From Bostrychus sinensis (taxonomy: Eukaryota; Chordata; Actinopteri; Gobiiformes; Eleotridae): a DNA stretch of 64,000 nt. Location: the NCBI GenBank assembly GCA_020698575.1, contig CM036256.1, positions 14,895,908 through 14,959,907 of the forward strand, given 5' to 3'. Positions 48,311 through 59,739 of the stretch are shown one piece after another. Every line of letters begins with the position of its first letter. The first letter of the stretch is position 1. The position numbers were made by a program, and so were the translations under genes. The notes beneath the pieces are model-generated. The model was given only the letters and a program-made list of their open reading frames with translations. It was not told where the DNA came from and ran no database searches.

Positions 48311-49129
48311 GGTATGTAATCATGAAGAGTTGTTCATTGTTCTGGATCAACTGTACATAACTTTTTTTTAAATACAATATTAGAATTTAGAAAGTACCAT
48401 AACATTGCAGTAGTAGTATTTTATTTTATTTTTTTGGAGGGGGGGGGGGGGTTGCACTTTTTTCAGACTGACTGATCAGACTGACTATAAACACAAACAA
48501 AATGATTGATTTTTATCTATCAAAGTCTCCGCTGCAGAGTAACATGTTTTCTGTTGGTACTCTCTGAACAGCAGAAGATCAAAGTGAGATTCTTCAGGGT
48601 TACACATGTTTTATTTTGAGTCAGTTCATGCACTTTGTGTGTACCTGTAGAAAAGCATGCATTGTTGGTCCCATTAGTGCCACAGTGAGAGGAAGTAAGT
48701 ATCTGACCATTTCCATTGACTTGGATCCATCAAACTATGTTGGTCTTTGATGCTCACTATGTTGCCTTGTTTATTTTCCTGCAGCACATCATCTTGGTCT
48801 CCAAATGTGTGGATAATTGGTTCAAAACACACAGCAGGCCGGCATATTTCTCCATATTAATATACAATAGACTTTTTCAGGCTTTATTTGACTGTATATA
48901 GTGGAGAAGTGATAGGAAATCATGGGAAGAGAGCAAAGTGTCGGAGTCTGGACTTGAACCCTCAACGCCAGGGCAGACTGGAGTTGTATATGCAGCACAG
49001 CTCCACAACACAGCACTTCTTTGCAAAATCAACTTGTCTGAGATTTCTATTACGTTATAATGTTCTATCATCAAAAACATACCTGTGCTTTGTTTCATTC
49101 GTGCAAGCAAGTAATCCTCTGTTCTCTGG

Positions 49130-49320
49130 CACTGGCGTTCTGAGGCCTCAAAACACTCGGCTGCACGAGCCTCCGCCCACTACCATGAAGCCCCGTCCAC
49201 ACCAGGAAGCACTGACCAATCAACAACCCCTCTACATCCAGGCTGCTCTCATTCATTTATCTAAAAAAACAGTGTACAGCTCTGTATCCACAGATCCCTC
49301 ACAGCTGTATTTCTGTGTAT
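49130..49320 (-). repeat. Partial TTAA-type MITE, inverted
   Basis: On the minus strand it matches the middle of the 49902-50414 element: 'gagctgtacactgttttttt', 'gaatgagagcagcctggatg' and 'gttttgaggcctcagaac'. It lies only about 600 bp away and in the opposite orientation. Confidence 0.7.
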
Positions 49321-49814
49321 ACATATTTTGTGTCTTTTGATTATGTAGTATGAACTGAACTCATCTTAAACAGCCAGATATGCAACTAAAAGCCCTGCCT
49401 TAGTGGATCCTTCAGTCATAGACGACCTGAGAGCAAAGGCCCAGCTCTTTGGCCTTATTCAGTGATTGTCTTTTGTCACAGGAAAAGAGACAGATCACAA
49501 AAATGAACACTGATATTTTCTGAAAGTCCATCCGGCCAAAATGGCAAAGGCGGCAAAGTTCACAGTCATCTGCTCCCGACTTTAAAGTTCATAAACCTCA
49601 CTATAGAAAGAGTCCCAATCTGAACAGAACTCTCCGTACCAAAAGTAATCGATGTCTGAGAGGCACAGAGGTTAACACTGATGCAGCTGTTTTTCATAAT
49701 GGCTGTGAAAGCTGTTCTTTGGTCGTGTGAAGCTGGAAGTAGATTGTGAGCCACTGAGATGTCGCTCTTTAAAAGCTTTTAAGGAGATATTACTTCATGA
49801 CCAGATGATATGTT

Positions 49815-49895
49815 ACTATTTAAGTTGATAGCTGGAGCCTATGCCTGCAAAGTGGAGTGCACCCTCAACAATGGTCAGTTAGTCGCAGGGTTGAC
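49815..49895 (-). repeat. SINE body scrap
   Basis: 'agctggagcctatgcctgca' with 'gagtgcaccctcaacaatgg' and 'tcagttagtcgcagggttga' matches the inverted 3' body of the SINE type at 37150. Confidence 0.45.
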
Positions 49896-49901
49896 ACTTA
49901 A

Positions 49902-50414
49902 AATGGCTGTATTATGCTTTTATTCATATTTTTAAACTAATCTTGGTCGTGTCTAGAACAGCACTGCAAGTTTTGCAACTAACTAAATGACTAAATGAGT
50001 GTGTGTTTTCAATAAGTACTCTACTGGTGCCATAAAGAAACAGGAGAGAAGACCAGTAGAGTGTACATAATCAAAGAAAAGAGCACTTCACCTCCTTAAA
50101 CTTTTTGCCTGATGCCATTTTACTACAAAATGAAAAATAGCTGTGAGGAATCAGTGGAGACAGAGTTGTACACTGTTTTTTTAGATAAATGAATGAGAGC
50201 AGACTGTATGTAGAGGGTTTGTTGATTGGCAAATGCTTCCTGGAGTGGGCGGGGCTTCATGAAACCGAGCGTTATGAGGCCTCAGAGAGAACAGAGGGTT
50301 AAATATGTGTGAAAGACGCAAAACACAACTCCAGGTAGGTTTTTTGATGAGGAAACAACATTAACACATAGTAGAAAGCTAAATATGTAATTGATTTTGT
50401 ATAATATAGCCCAT
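49902..50414. mobile_element. TTAA-flanked MITE, second copy
   Basis: Flanked by TTAA (49898-49901 and 50415-50418). The left end AATGGCTGTATTATGC and the inverted right end ATGGGCTATATTATAC match. The interior is alignable with 15184-15644 throughout its second half (for example 'gatgccattttactacaaaa' and 'ctgtgaggaatcagtgga'). Confidence 0.75.
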
Positions 50415-50419
50415 TTAAG

Positions 50420-52310
50420 TCACTCTTTAAACCCAAATAACATTATAATAAAATGAGAAAAATAAAATTGTTGGGAAGCAGCACTCAAAGACGAGTGTTT
50501 GATCCCATGTGTGCTGGAATGCTATGAACATGATAGGAGAGGATCATTTGTGATTGTAAAAAAAGAAACATATCATAATAATAGGCCATACCCTCATTTG
50601 ACAAGCGGAAAACCCATTAGTGCTAATACATGCTGCTTTAAAACTAAATTCACTTGATTAATTGTGTGTGTATTTGAGCCTTTGTTGCTTTGGTCCAGTG
50701 CATTAACTATATCTTGCAAAAAATAATCAGTTTGAGTCTTGCCCCTTGCTGAGTGGCATATGTCCCACTAACAGAGAAAGAGCCGCTTTGGTAATCCTTG
50801 CGTACTTTTCCCTCCACGTTCATGGTGTTTATGTCTAGACAACATCCAGTTCTCCACATTGCTGCTCTGCTGGTGCCTCTTCTGTTGCGTTTGCTCTCAC
50901 GCCCCCTACTGGTCTTTACATCTCTGCCGAAGCCTGCTGAGTGTAAATTATAATTATCACCTAACAGTCCAGAAATATCCCATGAAATCCTGCGGTGAGG
51001 AACATCTGAGGTTTATCAGACGAGTGTTTGTGAACTCATGTCGCACACATCGCTAAAAGGATAAAAGGATTTAAAAAAATAGACGAAAGAAAGAACATAA
51101 AAACTCGTAGAGCCTTGGTCTCTGTCTCACAATAGTAAAGGTATGGAGCCCAGACCTGGACTCAAATTAGTTCAGTGGTAAATGCTCTTTTTATTGAACC
51201 AAAACCCACTCACAAAGATTTTTTTTAACCCTCCTACACCCCCAAAATATTTTTTTTATGTTTTTCAACTGTTTTAAGAATAACTTTTGCTGTGTTGATT
51301 CAAATGGCATAAATTTTGCCTCAGATGAGTATTTTTGGATGAATTTTCAGATTTCAGGAAGAAAAATCCTGAAAAATCCTCTAAAAAAATGGTCTAAAAA
51401 ATAGTCACACCTTTACCCCTAAGACATTTTTTCTGCCTTTGACTCCCATTCAAATTTTGTCATTGCAATATAATTTCAAGGATTCATGATAGTGAGGGAT
51501 TAGAATTTTAGTTTTCATTGTTTTCTACTAGGTGGCACTATTTCCCTAGATATGGTAGATGGAGGTATAAATGGGGAAGTAGGCCCATTAGTTTTTGTAA
51601 GTTATTAAGCCTGCAAGGCAAATAAAAACAAATATTTTGAACTAAAATGATTTGGGTGTGTTTTAGGGTTGTCAAAAATTAGTGTGAAAGTGTGAGTTGA
51701 GAAATAAGTTTATTTGATCATCCAAAATGTATTTACTGAGATCTGCATCAGTGCACTGTGGAAAAAGTGCCCAGACTGTGCAGCTGCCCGTGTGTGTTGG
51801 ATGTGTGTATGTGCCACAGAAAAATGGAATTCCAATTTTTGTGATTAAAAGTTAATTTCAAATGATGGAAAAATAAATAAATAAAGAAAGAAAGAAAGAA
51901 AGAAAAAGAAAACAAAAATAAAAAAATGTTTTTTTTTTTTTCCTTTTGGTAAATGTAAATTAGATTTTTTTGTGGCAGATTTGAGCTTGGGAGTGTCAAA
52001 AATTGGCACCATGATTGATTTTATTAGATTTAAAAGTTTTGTGTAGTGTCAGATAGAACATTTTTAGTCTCATCTATCTTCATAGAAAAATTATATAATA
52101 ATGGATATTTCAAATTATTTTTTCATGGTTACAATGATAACTTCAGTCCAAATTTAAATTTCATAAACAGAATGAATTTTAATTATGTATGGTGAGGAGT
52201 GAAGTTAATCATTGTAACTATGGGGAAACAAAATTATTATTGACTATTAGATCATTTTTCTATTTATTTTTTTGTGCTTAGGGTGAAAGGTGTGACTAAT
52301 AATTCATCAC
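50420..52310. other. Non-coding stretch with small repeats
   Basis: It contains a family A scrap (51110-51205) and an A/G-rich run (51880-51915, interrupted GAAA units). No gene was recognised. Confidence 0.35.
51110..51205 (-). repeat. Family A tRNA-like fragment
   Basis: 'ctgtctcacaatagtaaag', 'gcccagacctggactcaaat' and 'tagttcagtggtaaatgctc' match the family on the minus strand. Confidence 0.55.
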
Positions 52311-52312
52311 CA

Positions 52313-52572
52313 TTTGGGCGGCAGTATCTCAGTCAGTAGGTTTAGTCACTAACCTGGAGATTGGTGGTTTGATCCTCCCTACTGTCATTGCATACTATTG
52401 TTGTGTCCTTGGGCACAACAATAGTATGCAATAGTTTATAGTTTCCCCACCTTACCTCCAGTGTCTGTGGCACAGGTGTATGATGTGTCACTGACTGTGT
52501 TTCATCGATGGTGACTGTAAAGCGACTTTGAGTATCCAGAAAAGCTCTATTTAAAACTGTTGCATTATTATA
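52313..52572 (+). mobile_element. tRNA-derived SINE (family C) with an internal hairpin
   Basis: The head ('gggcggcagtatctcagtca', B-box-like GGTTTGATCC) and tail ('tgtaaagcgactttgagtat') identify family C. In the middle, where family copies read 'gggcaagacacttcaccc', this copy has instead an exact inverted copy of the preceding 19 bases. Confidence 0.8.
52387..52432. repeat. Perfect 19-bp inverted repeat, 8-bp loop
   Basis: The left arm ATTGCATACTATTGTTGTG (52387-52405) and the right arm CACAACAATAGTATGCAAT (52414-52432) are exact complements around TCCTTGGG. Confidence 0.97.
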
Positions 52573-53159
52573 ATTGTTTGTTGTTTTAGTAAGTGAAGTC
52601 AGTCAGTCTGTATCTCGAAATGATATAGGCTAATCTCCCCTAAAACACTAGATCTAAACACCAAAATTAATCATTTTCTTGGCGTGACCTTTCATAAAAT
52701 TTTCACAACAAACTTAAATTTCTGTTAAAGCACTCTTAGTTTCCAGCATTTTTCACGCCCACCTAAAACCTTTGCACAGTGCAGTAAATGTAAGTCATTA
52801 AGGATGTCTGATAAAAAGTCCTTGGGTAAATCTAAGCCTAAAATAGAACCACGCAAATTCAATGTTAAGCATAAATTAGGGGTTAAATCATTAACACTAT
52901 CTGTAGTTATTACCCACAGCACTATCACCTGCGCACTGCCTCTACTGTCTCCTTCACACTTTAGACACAGCAGCTCACATGTACAAAATTACATCAAGCA
53001 TTCAATATTCATATTCTTCCCGTTCACCTTCCACCTCCATCCCTCTCTCTGCGCCTCTCTCGTTCTCTCAGCGCTTCTCCATTTCACCTCCGCCCCCGAT
53101 CCTCCACACCGCTGCGATGAGGTGTTGTGCCCCGACATGCCATTTTGATGTAGTGTGAA

Positions 53160-53420
53160 ATAACTGCTGCTCAGGCTTATGGGCAATTGAAGATGAATAC
53201 AAATTGAGGAGGGGAGGGGGGAAAAGGGAGGTGGTGGACTGCTCAAGGTCACCTGGGAGGATCATTTCCAAATGGGGCTTCCATTGTTGATCCAGTAATG
53301 AGAGCAGGGACATGGATTAGGGCGCTTGGTGAATGCACTCCACCTGTCCGACGGCGCAGGCTCGCAGCTCAATCATCGCTGCACTGCCAACTAATCTCAT
53401 CTCTTAGTCCTGCTGCCGTG
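53160..53420. other. Candidate conserved non-coding element
   Basis: A repeat-free, balanced-composition block with SOX-like (CATTGTT) and E-box (CACCTG) motifs close together. An 81-codon minus frame covers part of it and cannot be excluded as coding, but it has no family resemblance. Confidence 0.3.
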
Positions 53421-53650
53421 TGCTCATACTTTTTGTCACAACAGTTTTCTATCAGAACAAGAAATACTTAGAGAGAGCAGATATTTGGAAGAATTATAGA
53501 CATTGGCCCTATCTTGCAATAAGCGAGTTAATGCAGCTCAAATTGCTTTAGAAGTTAATGCTGGTTTTGTTTTAGCTTACAGATATAAGACTATAGTATA
53601 AACCCAAAGTATGGCACTCAAGTAATAGAAACTCTGAATGAGAAATACCC

Positions 53651-53930
53651 ATGCAGCAATCTCCTCTGCTGTTATCTCATGCAAAGCTAAAATAATCCTG
53701 TATAATAGCTCCTGAATCACAGTACCAATTTAACATTTCTGCACTTAAAAAATGGATACTCCTCTTTCCTACATCCATAATATTATTTTGAGTTGTTGCT
53801 ACTTGCTCTCAGTTCAGGGCTGTACAGTGGACCACAGATTTATTTCTCCAGTCGACAGAATTGTGTTAAGTTTAATGGTTGGAAACATTAAACTGGCAAA
53901 TATTTAAGGGCTTCTTGTGGTGACTAGAAA
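53651..53930 (+). repeat. Local direct duplication, copy 1
   Basis: It aligns along its length with 55941-56234. Shared blocks include 'ttatctcatgcaaagctaaa', 'agtggacc.cagatttattt', 'ctccagtcgaca.aat.gtg' and 'ttaagtttaatgg..ggaaa'. The two are about 2.3 kb apart, clearly diverged overall, but with long identical cores. They are not related to any other repeat in the window. Confidence 0.85.
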
Positions 53931-53999
53931 ATATGAGTGTGATATTCCATTAGTTTTTGTTGTTTGTAGAGCTAAGTCAAAGGATACTATTGGCTAAGT

Positions 54000-55570
54000 G
54001 GGAGACATATAGGTGGCTTTACAGTAAGATTGGCTTCTTGCTGTAATTCACTTCACTGTGATGTATTGTTCCAATTTACAATGCTTTACTTGTCTTTCTT
54101 TCTAAATAATAGATTAGAATTACAAAGAAAGCCCTGAGCTTGAGAAACTGCAAAGCCGTTACACCTTATCCCTTGGTTGTCTCCTTAAATTGTCTGGCGG
54201 CTCTAGGAATTATGGGATGTCAGGTAGACAGGTAGGCAGCGAGCCAGCTACCCCCTTAAAGTTTCCCCAAAGACACTTCTTAGGATGGCTCGTCACGCTG
54301 TGTGTGCCGGCTTATCGATCTTTCCCAGGCTTAGAGGAAGAAAGGGAAGTGGAGAGGAAGCTGGAGATTCAAACTGTGCTGCCACAACAGTGGGATGAGC
54401 AGCCATGAAAGACCAGCGGCAAAGACAAAGACATAGAGAGGATGGACACACCTGCTCTCACACACAGGTAAGGCTTGTGATTACACCACTCTGCTGTTAG
54501 GGCCGATAAACTTTCACTGTACTTTGGTTTTACGTTGGACTATAAACAGTCAGCTAGTAATGTAAAGAGCCTATAACCAGGAAAAGTGAAGCTGAAGTAC
54601 AACCACTATAGTGTTGAAACAATGGGATGATGTTTTTATTTATTTATTTATTTATTTTTATATATATATAAATAATTTTTCTTTCTTGATTATGGACCTT
54701 CTTACAGAGCCTCTAAAGTTCCCAAAAAAGAGAAAAAAAAGAAAATGTTGTTCCCACAGTGTAATTATTTTGTGTGCACAAGAACATCTTCTCACAAGAT
54801 ACTTATTCCCTCTTTTTTCAGGACTTTAGGGGCTCTGTACCCTCCGTTATATCAGTCTGGGATGTCTCTTGTTGAAAGTGTGTGCAAAAGGGAGGGATTT
54901 CCAGTTGTGCTACTACTATGATTTGTTTTAGCCAATTATCACAACTCATATGACAACATCAAACCTTTACACCAGTAAAGTAATGCAATACAAATATATT
55001 TAGGTGGGTTTTTGCTGTTTGTTTAAATGTATGGCAGCATTTATTACATTTTTTAGCATTGCCGAGATGTGAAGTATAAGTATCACCAAGAGTGCTTGTT
55101 ACTGTCAAACCTAAAACTGGCCCTCTTGTGGCTCGCACACACAAAAATAAAAAATAAAGACTTCCAGGCAATAGAGGCTTCGTCGTTAGTGCAAAACTAC
55201 AAAGAAAGCCAATCCAGGGATGATGGACGATTCTCCAAGGATTTGAGCTAAAATATGCTTTGGTCCCTTTGCTACAGTAAATGATCTTCATCACAGTTAA
55301 ATGGGTAATTTGGCATAATGTTTTTATGTCAGATGCCCTTTCTGATACAACTCTCTCCATTATGCTGACAGACCTTATAAAATGCACAATAACACAACAA
55401 TTAAAGAACAACAATGTAAAAGTAAATTTGTATTTTATGAGAATCCAGCATTTATGTAGTTTTCCACAACATTTCCCATCAGCCCCTGCAGGCACAGCGC
55501 AGTCCTATCAGTTCAAAGTCTTGTTTAGGTATTTACAGAAGCTATAGGGCACTGAAACCCATAAACAAAC
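54000..55570. other. Stretch between duplication copies, unrecognised
   Basis: It contains a GC-richer piece at 54180-54475 that ends in 'cacacacaggtaaggc', which looks like a splice donor and could be an untranslated exon. The 178-codon minus frame at 54959-55495 is the second longest in the window, but is cysteine- and phenylalanine-rich without a recognisable domain. Confidence 0.3.
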
Positions 55571-55574
55571 TTAC

Positions 55575-55779
55575 TGAAAGTTTTGTTCTGTTCCTATATA
55601 ACCTAGCCGATGGGGACCTTCTTTTTGTAGTAAAAGAGGATCTTCGAAGTGTAAATGTTCCAATGAAAAAGTCTACCATAAGTGCAGCCTCAGCATCTTC
55701 CAAGGACCGTGGTGAAACCTCAAGCTGAATTTTAGATGTCTTTGTAGAAACCCGGAAGCTCAAGTTCAGTCTCTTATAG
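55575..55779 (-). CDS. Candidate internal coding exon, unrecognised protein
   Basis: On the minus strand a long poly-T tract followed by AG (55781-55780) forms an acceptor, and TCA/GTAAGT (donor at 55574) ends the exon. The 205-bp interval is open in the frame that continues the exon at 56642-56766: that exon leaves two bases (AG) and this one supplies the third (C) to make a serine codon. The product includes SFRVSTKTSKIQLEVSPRSL and, a little later, AALMVDFFIGTF. Codon use looks protein-like. I do not recognise the family. The frame stays open past the proposed donor, so the true end is uncertain. Confidence 0.45.
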
Positions 55780-55940
55780 CTAAAAAAAAAAAAAAAAAAA
55801 AAAAGTCAGAAAGCTTGCAATAGATGTGGTTTTATTTACCTATACCTCGCTCAACAATATACTGTAGATACTGCGTTTAGGAAATGAATGGAAAATGCTA
55901 AAATCTTTAAATGTGTGAAGGTCGTGTGTGCCACTCAAGG

Positions 55941-56234
55941 AAGCAGCAACCGCCTCTGCTATTATCTCATGCAAAGCTAAAATAATCTCGTATTACGCTC
56001 AACCCAAGCTCCTGAATCAAAGTATCAATTTAAGATTTCTGCACTTCTTACAAAAATAATACCCCTTTCCCCTACATCCACTAATATTATTTTGCACAGC
56101 TGCTATTTGCTCTCATTGCGGGGCTCTACAGTGGACCGCAGATTTATTTCTCCAGTCGACAAAATCGTGTTAAGTTTAATGGCCGGAAACATTAAACAGG
56201 CAAATATTTGAGCTCTTCTGGTGGTGGGAAATGT
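55941..56234 (+). repeat. Local direct duplication, copy 2
   Basis: Partner of 53651-53930. It lies in the putative intron between the two candidate exons. Confidence 0.85.
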
Positions 56235-56641
56235 TGCTAGTGGGAAAGCAGATGGGATATTAAATGATTTAAAGAACTGTGATCCTCCCTCGCGTCATCT
56301 GCAGCTCTCTGGAGCAACATCTGGGAGGCTGCACCAAACGCTCATAGGGGCTGATTTGCTTTGCACATGCTGAGGGAATAACAATGAAGATGCTGAGGGC
56401 ACTAAACCCTTTAAATACACTCCTGGATCTGGATACACATCAAAATGGTTCCCTTGTCCCTTTTTCTGAAATAATGATAAAAAAATATACAAAACAACAG
56501 TATTTTTTAATGCTAGTTATCAGCACCGCACTAAAACTTCTATCACCTGGGCAGACATGCTGCTTATGTTTTATAAATTTTAAAAAGTGTGAATGTTTTA
56601 CTTGTGAGACTTAACTATGTGTCACAATGCGGTCTGTTTGC

Positions 56642-56766
56642 CTTAAGTTGCAGATGCGCTCGGTGATCCGCTGGGCGACACGGGGAGGAAATGTTCCCGA
56701 CCACAGTGACAGCAGCTGGCTCCACCATATGTCACTGAGCTGAGGAGGAGCTCGGGCGTCCAGGTC
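56642..56766 (-). CDS. Candidate internal coding exon, unrecognised protein
   Basis: A pyrimidine-rich acceptor (ccttctgttttgcaccag) precedes a 125-bp open stretch of higher GC with strong third-position GC, unlike its flanks. It encodes DLDARAPPQLSDIWWSQLLS, then LWSGTF and a helical-looking RVAQRITERICNL. It would start in phase 0 and end AAG/GC, so the intron would need a rare GC donor. The frame upstream of the acceptor is closed by a stop, as expected for a true exon boundary. The protein family is unknown to me. Confidence 0.5.
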
Positions 56767-56959
56767 CTGGTGCAAAACAGAAGGAAAATGGACTCAAAGA
56801 TTTGTGACAACAGCTTCACTTGAATTTTTCATATTCATGCTGGTGGCTAGTTGTCTAATGCTTTGAATTGTAATTGTAATATAGTTTCTCTGTGGCACAT
56901 GGGGCCTTAAAACCTTGTCCAGAACTAATTATTAAACATTTTCAAGGATGTGAGGCTTG

Positions 56960-57110
56960 TGTGGCTTTGGTGTGTTGGTAATGGTTACATCACAGGAAAA
57001 GCCAGTAATGGGCCGAGGGAAACATTTGGTTTGGATCCACAGCACTGCCTTGATTCAGAAAAATTGCAAGAGTTACTAACTCCTGCCATGAAGGAAGGCA
57101 TTATTATTTT
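56960..57110 (+). repeat. Family A fragment
   Basis: 'aaaagccagtaatgggccga', 'tttggtttggatccacagca' and 'actaactcctgccatgaagg' follow the family order. Confidence 0.5.
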
Positions 57111-57122
57111 AATGGATTACTA

Positions 57123-57477
57123 CAATGGTTCTCATAGTGGTGTTCATGGCCCCTGGGGGTCTGCAGGGGTACTGCAGGAGGGCCCTGAGAGGCTGTCTAT
57201 ATTTCAATTCAGTTTAAATTTATTCTTTATTTCAGACACATGGTTTTGGCCCATAACAACAAATAAAACATACAAAAATATAAAAAAGACAATTAGTCAA
57301 TAAAAAAATTAAGTACATATTAAAAACAGTCAGTGTTTTTGTAATGTTTTCATAGAACTCTATGGAGAAAAACATGGCGTAGTCTTCTGAATAAAGGGAA
57401 GTTCTATAGTTAGGGGTCCGTGTCGGATTTTTTTAAATTTAAGGGGGCCACGGCAGTCTTGACTTTGGGAATGGCTG
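57123..57477. mobile_element. Non-autonomous hAT element
   Basis: The left CAATGGTTCTCATAGTGGTG and the inverted right CAGCCATTCCCAAAGTCAAG are the two end types of the 18451-19047 family. Flanks are gattacta and gattataa (six of eight equal). The interior shares 'tttttgtatgttttatttg' (inverted) with 61706-62030. Confidence 0.7.
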
Positions 57478-57479
57478 GA

Positions 57480-59225
57480 TTATAAGACTGCAGGTTTTGG
57501 GAACCACATGCTCGCATACAGAGGTATGGGCCCCATTTCATACAAGGGGGGTATTAGTAAAGGTATAAATCTACACTACAAGCTTTTCCGTCCTCGTGCC
57601 AAATCCACTCCTCACTCTCCAACAACATACACTAAAGCTACCCTTGTGGACCTTCTTGCACCTAATAAAAATGCCAAAAATATTTTTAGAGCTATAGGGT
57701 ACAGTGCATAAAAACACTTGCATCCTGTTGCCTATCCCAGTACCTTTTCTGATTTTATGGTTGTGTAGATTAAAGCTTCCCTAAAGTTTGCATACATTAT
57801 ATAAATGCTTTGTTTTTTTTTGCATTGTTTCACTGTGTAATCAAATGTAGCCCCCACTTTCTTTGTATAATTATTTGTACCATTGCTGAATCTGCACCCT
57901 TTAATTTCATTGGCAAAGTTACAGCTGCAACATTTTAAAAAGTAATTCTGAAATAATAAAGAAGAAAAGAGTTGACATGGGAATACAATTTTTGACATTT
58001 TTTAGATGAGAATAGAAAAAGCTTTACACATAACCAGAGTAAAGACCTTTTTTAAATAATGTTGTACAATTGCCTAAACACTAAACAAACTGAGTCAGGC
58101 TTGTCTCATTTGGCTTGGGCAACCAACACAGACAAAGATGACCCACTGTTTCCATTTCAAGGGCAAGCTATTGAAGAAATATTCTCTGAAAAAATGCTAT
58201 GATTGAACAAAAAATGTAATATCACTGCACAAAGTGAAGGTGATGGGTGAGACAATGGGTGAGAGGCCAAAAAAAACGAACAAAACTAAAGAGGCCTGTA
58301 GAGCGCTGTGTTGTGAATATGGAAATGCAGACGAGTACGAGGCCTGCTGAATGATGATAGAAGCTTAAAGTGTCTTGTGGCTCAGCCCTGATCACACTGT
58401 TTCTGCTCTGTTTGTGAAATTAGGGAGGAGTGCTTATAATCTGCCTATTCAACACCTTCATGTTTTAATAAGCTTAGGCTCGCCGCTATCCCCTCCTCCT
58501 CTAAACCCTGCACTGACACATCCACTCCTCATTTGACGCAGTCCTTTTTCTTTATGATGCATCCTAGATAGACATTTTAAAGCTTGTTTATAAAGAGAGA
58601 CTACACTTTTTAATTGCTGACTGGTTAGCCTGGCTCCAGACAGGAATATAATACAATTCTTTACAATATAATATAGTGATGAAACATAGTGTATTATTTA
58701 TGAGGGACATCAATTAAAGAAAGACATTTGACCATTATGATTTCTATAAGATGGTCAGCATGTATCTGTTTGTGGGCTAAGGGGTTAACTGTATAAGACA
58801 AACACTACATTCTGACGCTGAGCTGCACTCTCCTCTCCATCTGCACTGCTCTGTTATTTCTTTATAGTCACCAGAAAGCTTTCATTTTCTTCTGTGTCTG
58901 CTGCTGACGTACTGACAGAACAATCTGCACTCCTTTATGTACTGCACTGTGTAGACTGTGGCCTTGAAGCAGCCAACAAGCTTTTACTGTTCATTTGGAT
59001 TCGCCGCCACTGACATGCCATAAGCTTTCACTCACTCCTGCACCAGCAAGACAAATAAATACCTATCTATGTGTTTGGGACAGACCCAACGGTTACTTCT
59101 GCTTTCTTTTCACTAGATTTCATAACAGTCTGCTTCTGTATCTGTTTGTTTGTTTGTTTTTTTACTAATAGCTTATATTTTGTTTTGTAACCATGGTATA
59201 CACTGATCAGTTATATGATCATTTA
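57480..59225. other. Mostly featureless; possible conserved block
   Basis: About 58380-58640 is repeat-free with compact T-, C- and TAAT-rich motifs and may be a conserved non-coding element. A 67-codon frame at 57508-57711 is unrecognised. Confidence 0.3.
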
Positions 59226-59229
59226 TAGT

Positions 59230-59735
59230 GCCTTCAAACCTAAATCAGGACTAACCCAGGACTATACAGAGAGATGGGGCACTAAAGAAGGACAAAACAG
59301 GGACTAAACCAGGACTAAACCAGATTTAAATCAGGTCTAAACCAGAACTCAACCATGAAAAGGAAATCAGGCCTAAAACCAGGAATAAACCAGGAATTAA
59401 TCAGAACTTAACTAGGTCTAAACCAAATAAAAAACAGGTCAAAACAAGACTAAACCAGGACTAAACCATGCCTAAAACCAGAACTAAACAAAGACTAAAC
59501 CAGGACTAAGCTGGGTTTAAACCAGGACTAAACCACAACTAAACTTGGTCTAAACCAAGTCTAAACCAGGACTAAACCAATGCGTAAAACCAGAACTAAA
59601 CAAAGACTAAACCAGGACTCAGCTGGGTCTAAACCAGGACTAAACCAGGTCTAAACCAGAACTAAACTCGGTCTAAACCAAGTCTAAACCAGGACTAAAC
59701 CAGAACTTAACCAAGAACTTAACTGGACTAGACGA
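59230..59735 (-). repeat. GGTTTAGTCCT minisatellite with 112-bp order
   Basis: On the plus strand it is a dense run of AGGACTAAACC variants. The block beginning ctaaaaccagaactaaacaa recurs 112 bp apart (59471 and 59583), with half-steps of about 56 bp, the same period as the array at 26040-26890. Confidence 0.9.
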
Positions 59736-59739
59736 CTGG

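Larger units (their letters stand above)
47225..49125. other. Non-coding stretch with small repeats
   Basis: Apart from the minisatellite scrap, the family A copy and a 13-base G run (48439-48451), nothing was recognised. The frames near 48820-49110 on both strands are chance. Confidence 0.35.

Noticed and set aside
54959..55495. 178-codon open frame, minus strand
   Set aside because: Second longest frame in the window, but rich in Cys and Phe without a recognisable domain. It lies in sequence that otherwise looks intronic, next to the better-supported exon at 55575-55779, and does not join it in phase through visible splice sites.
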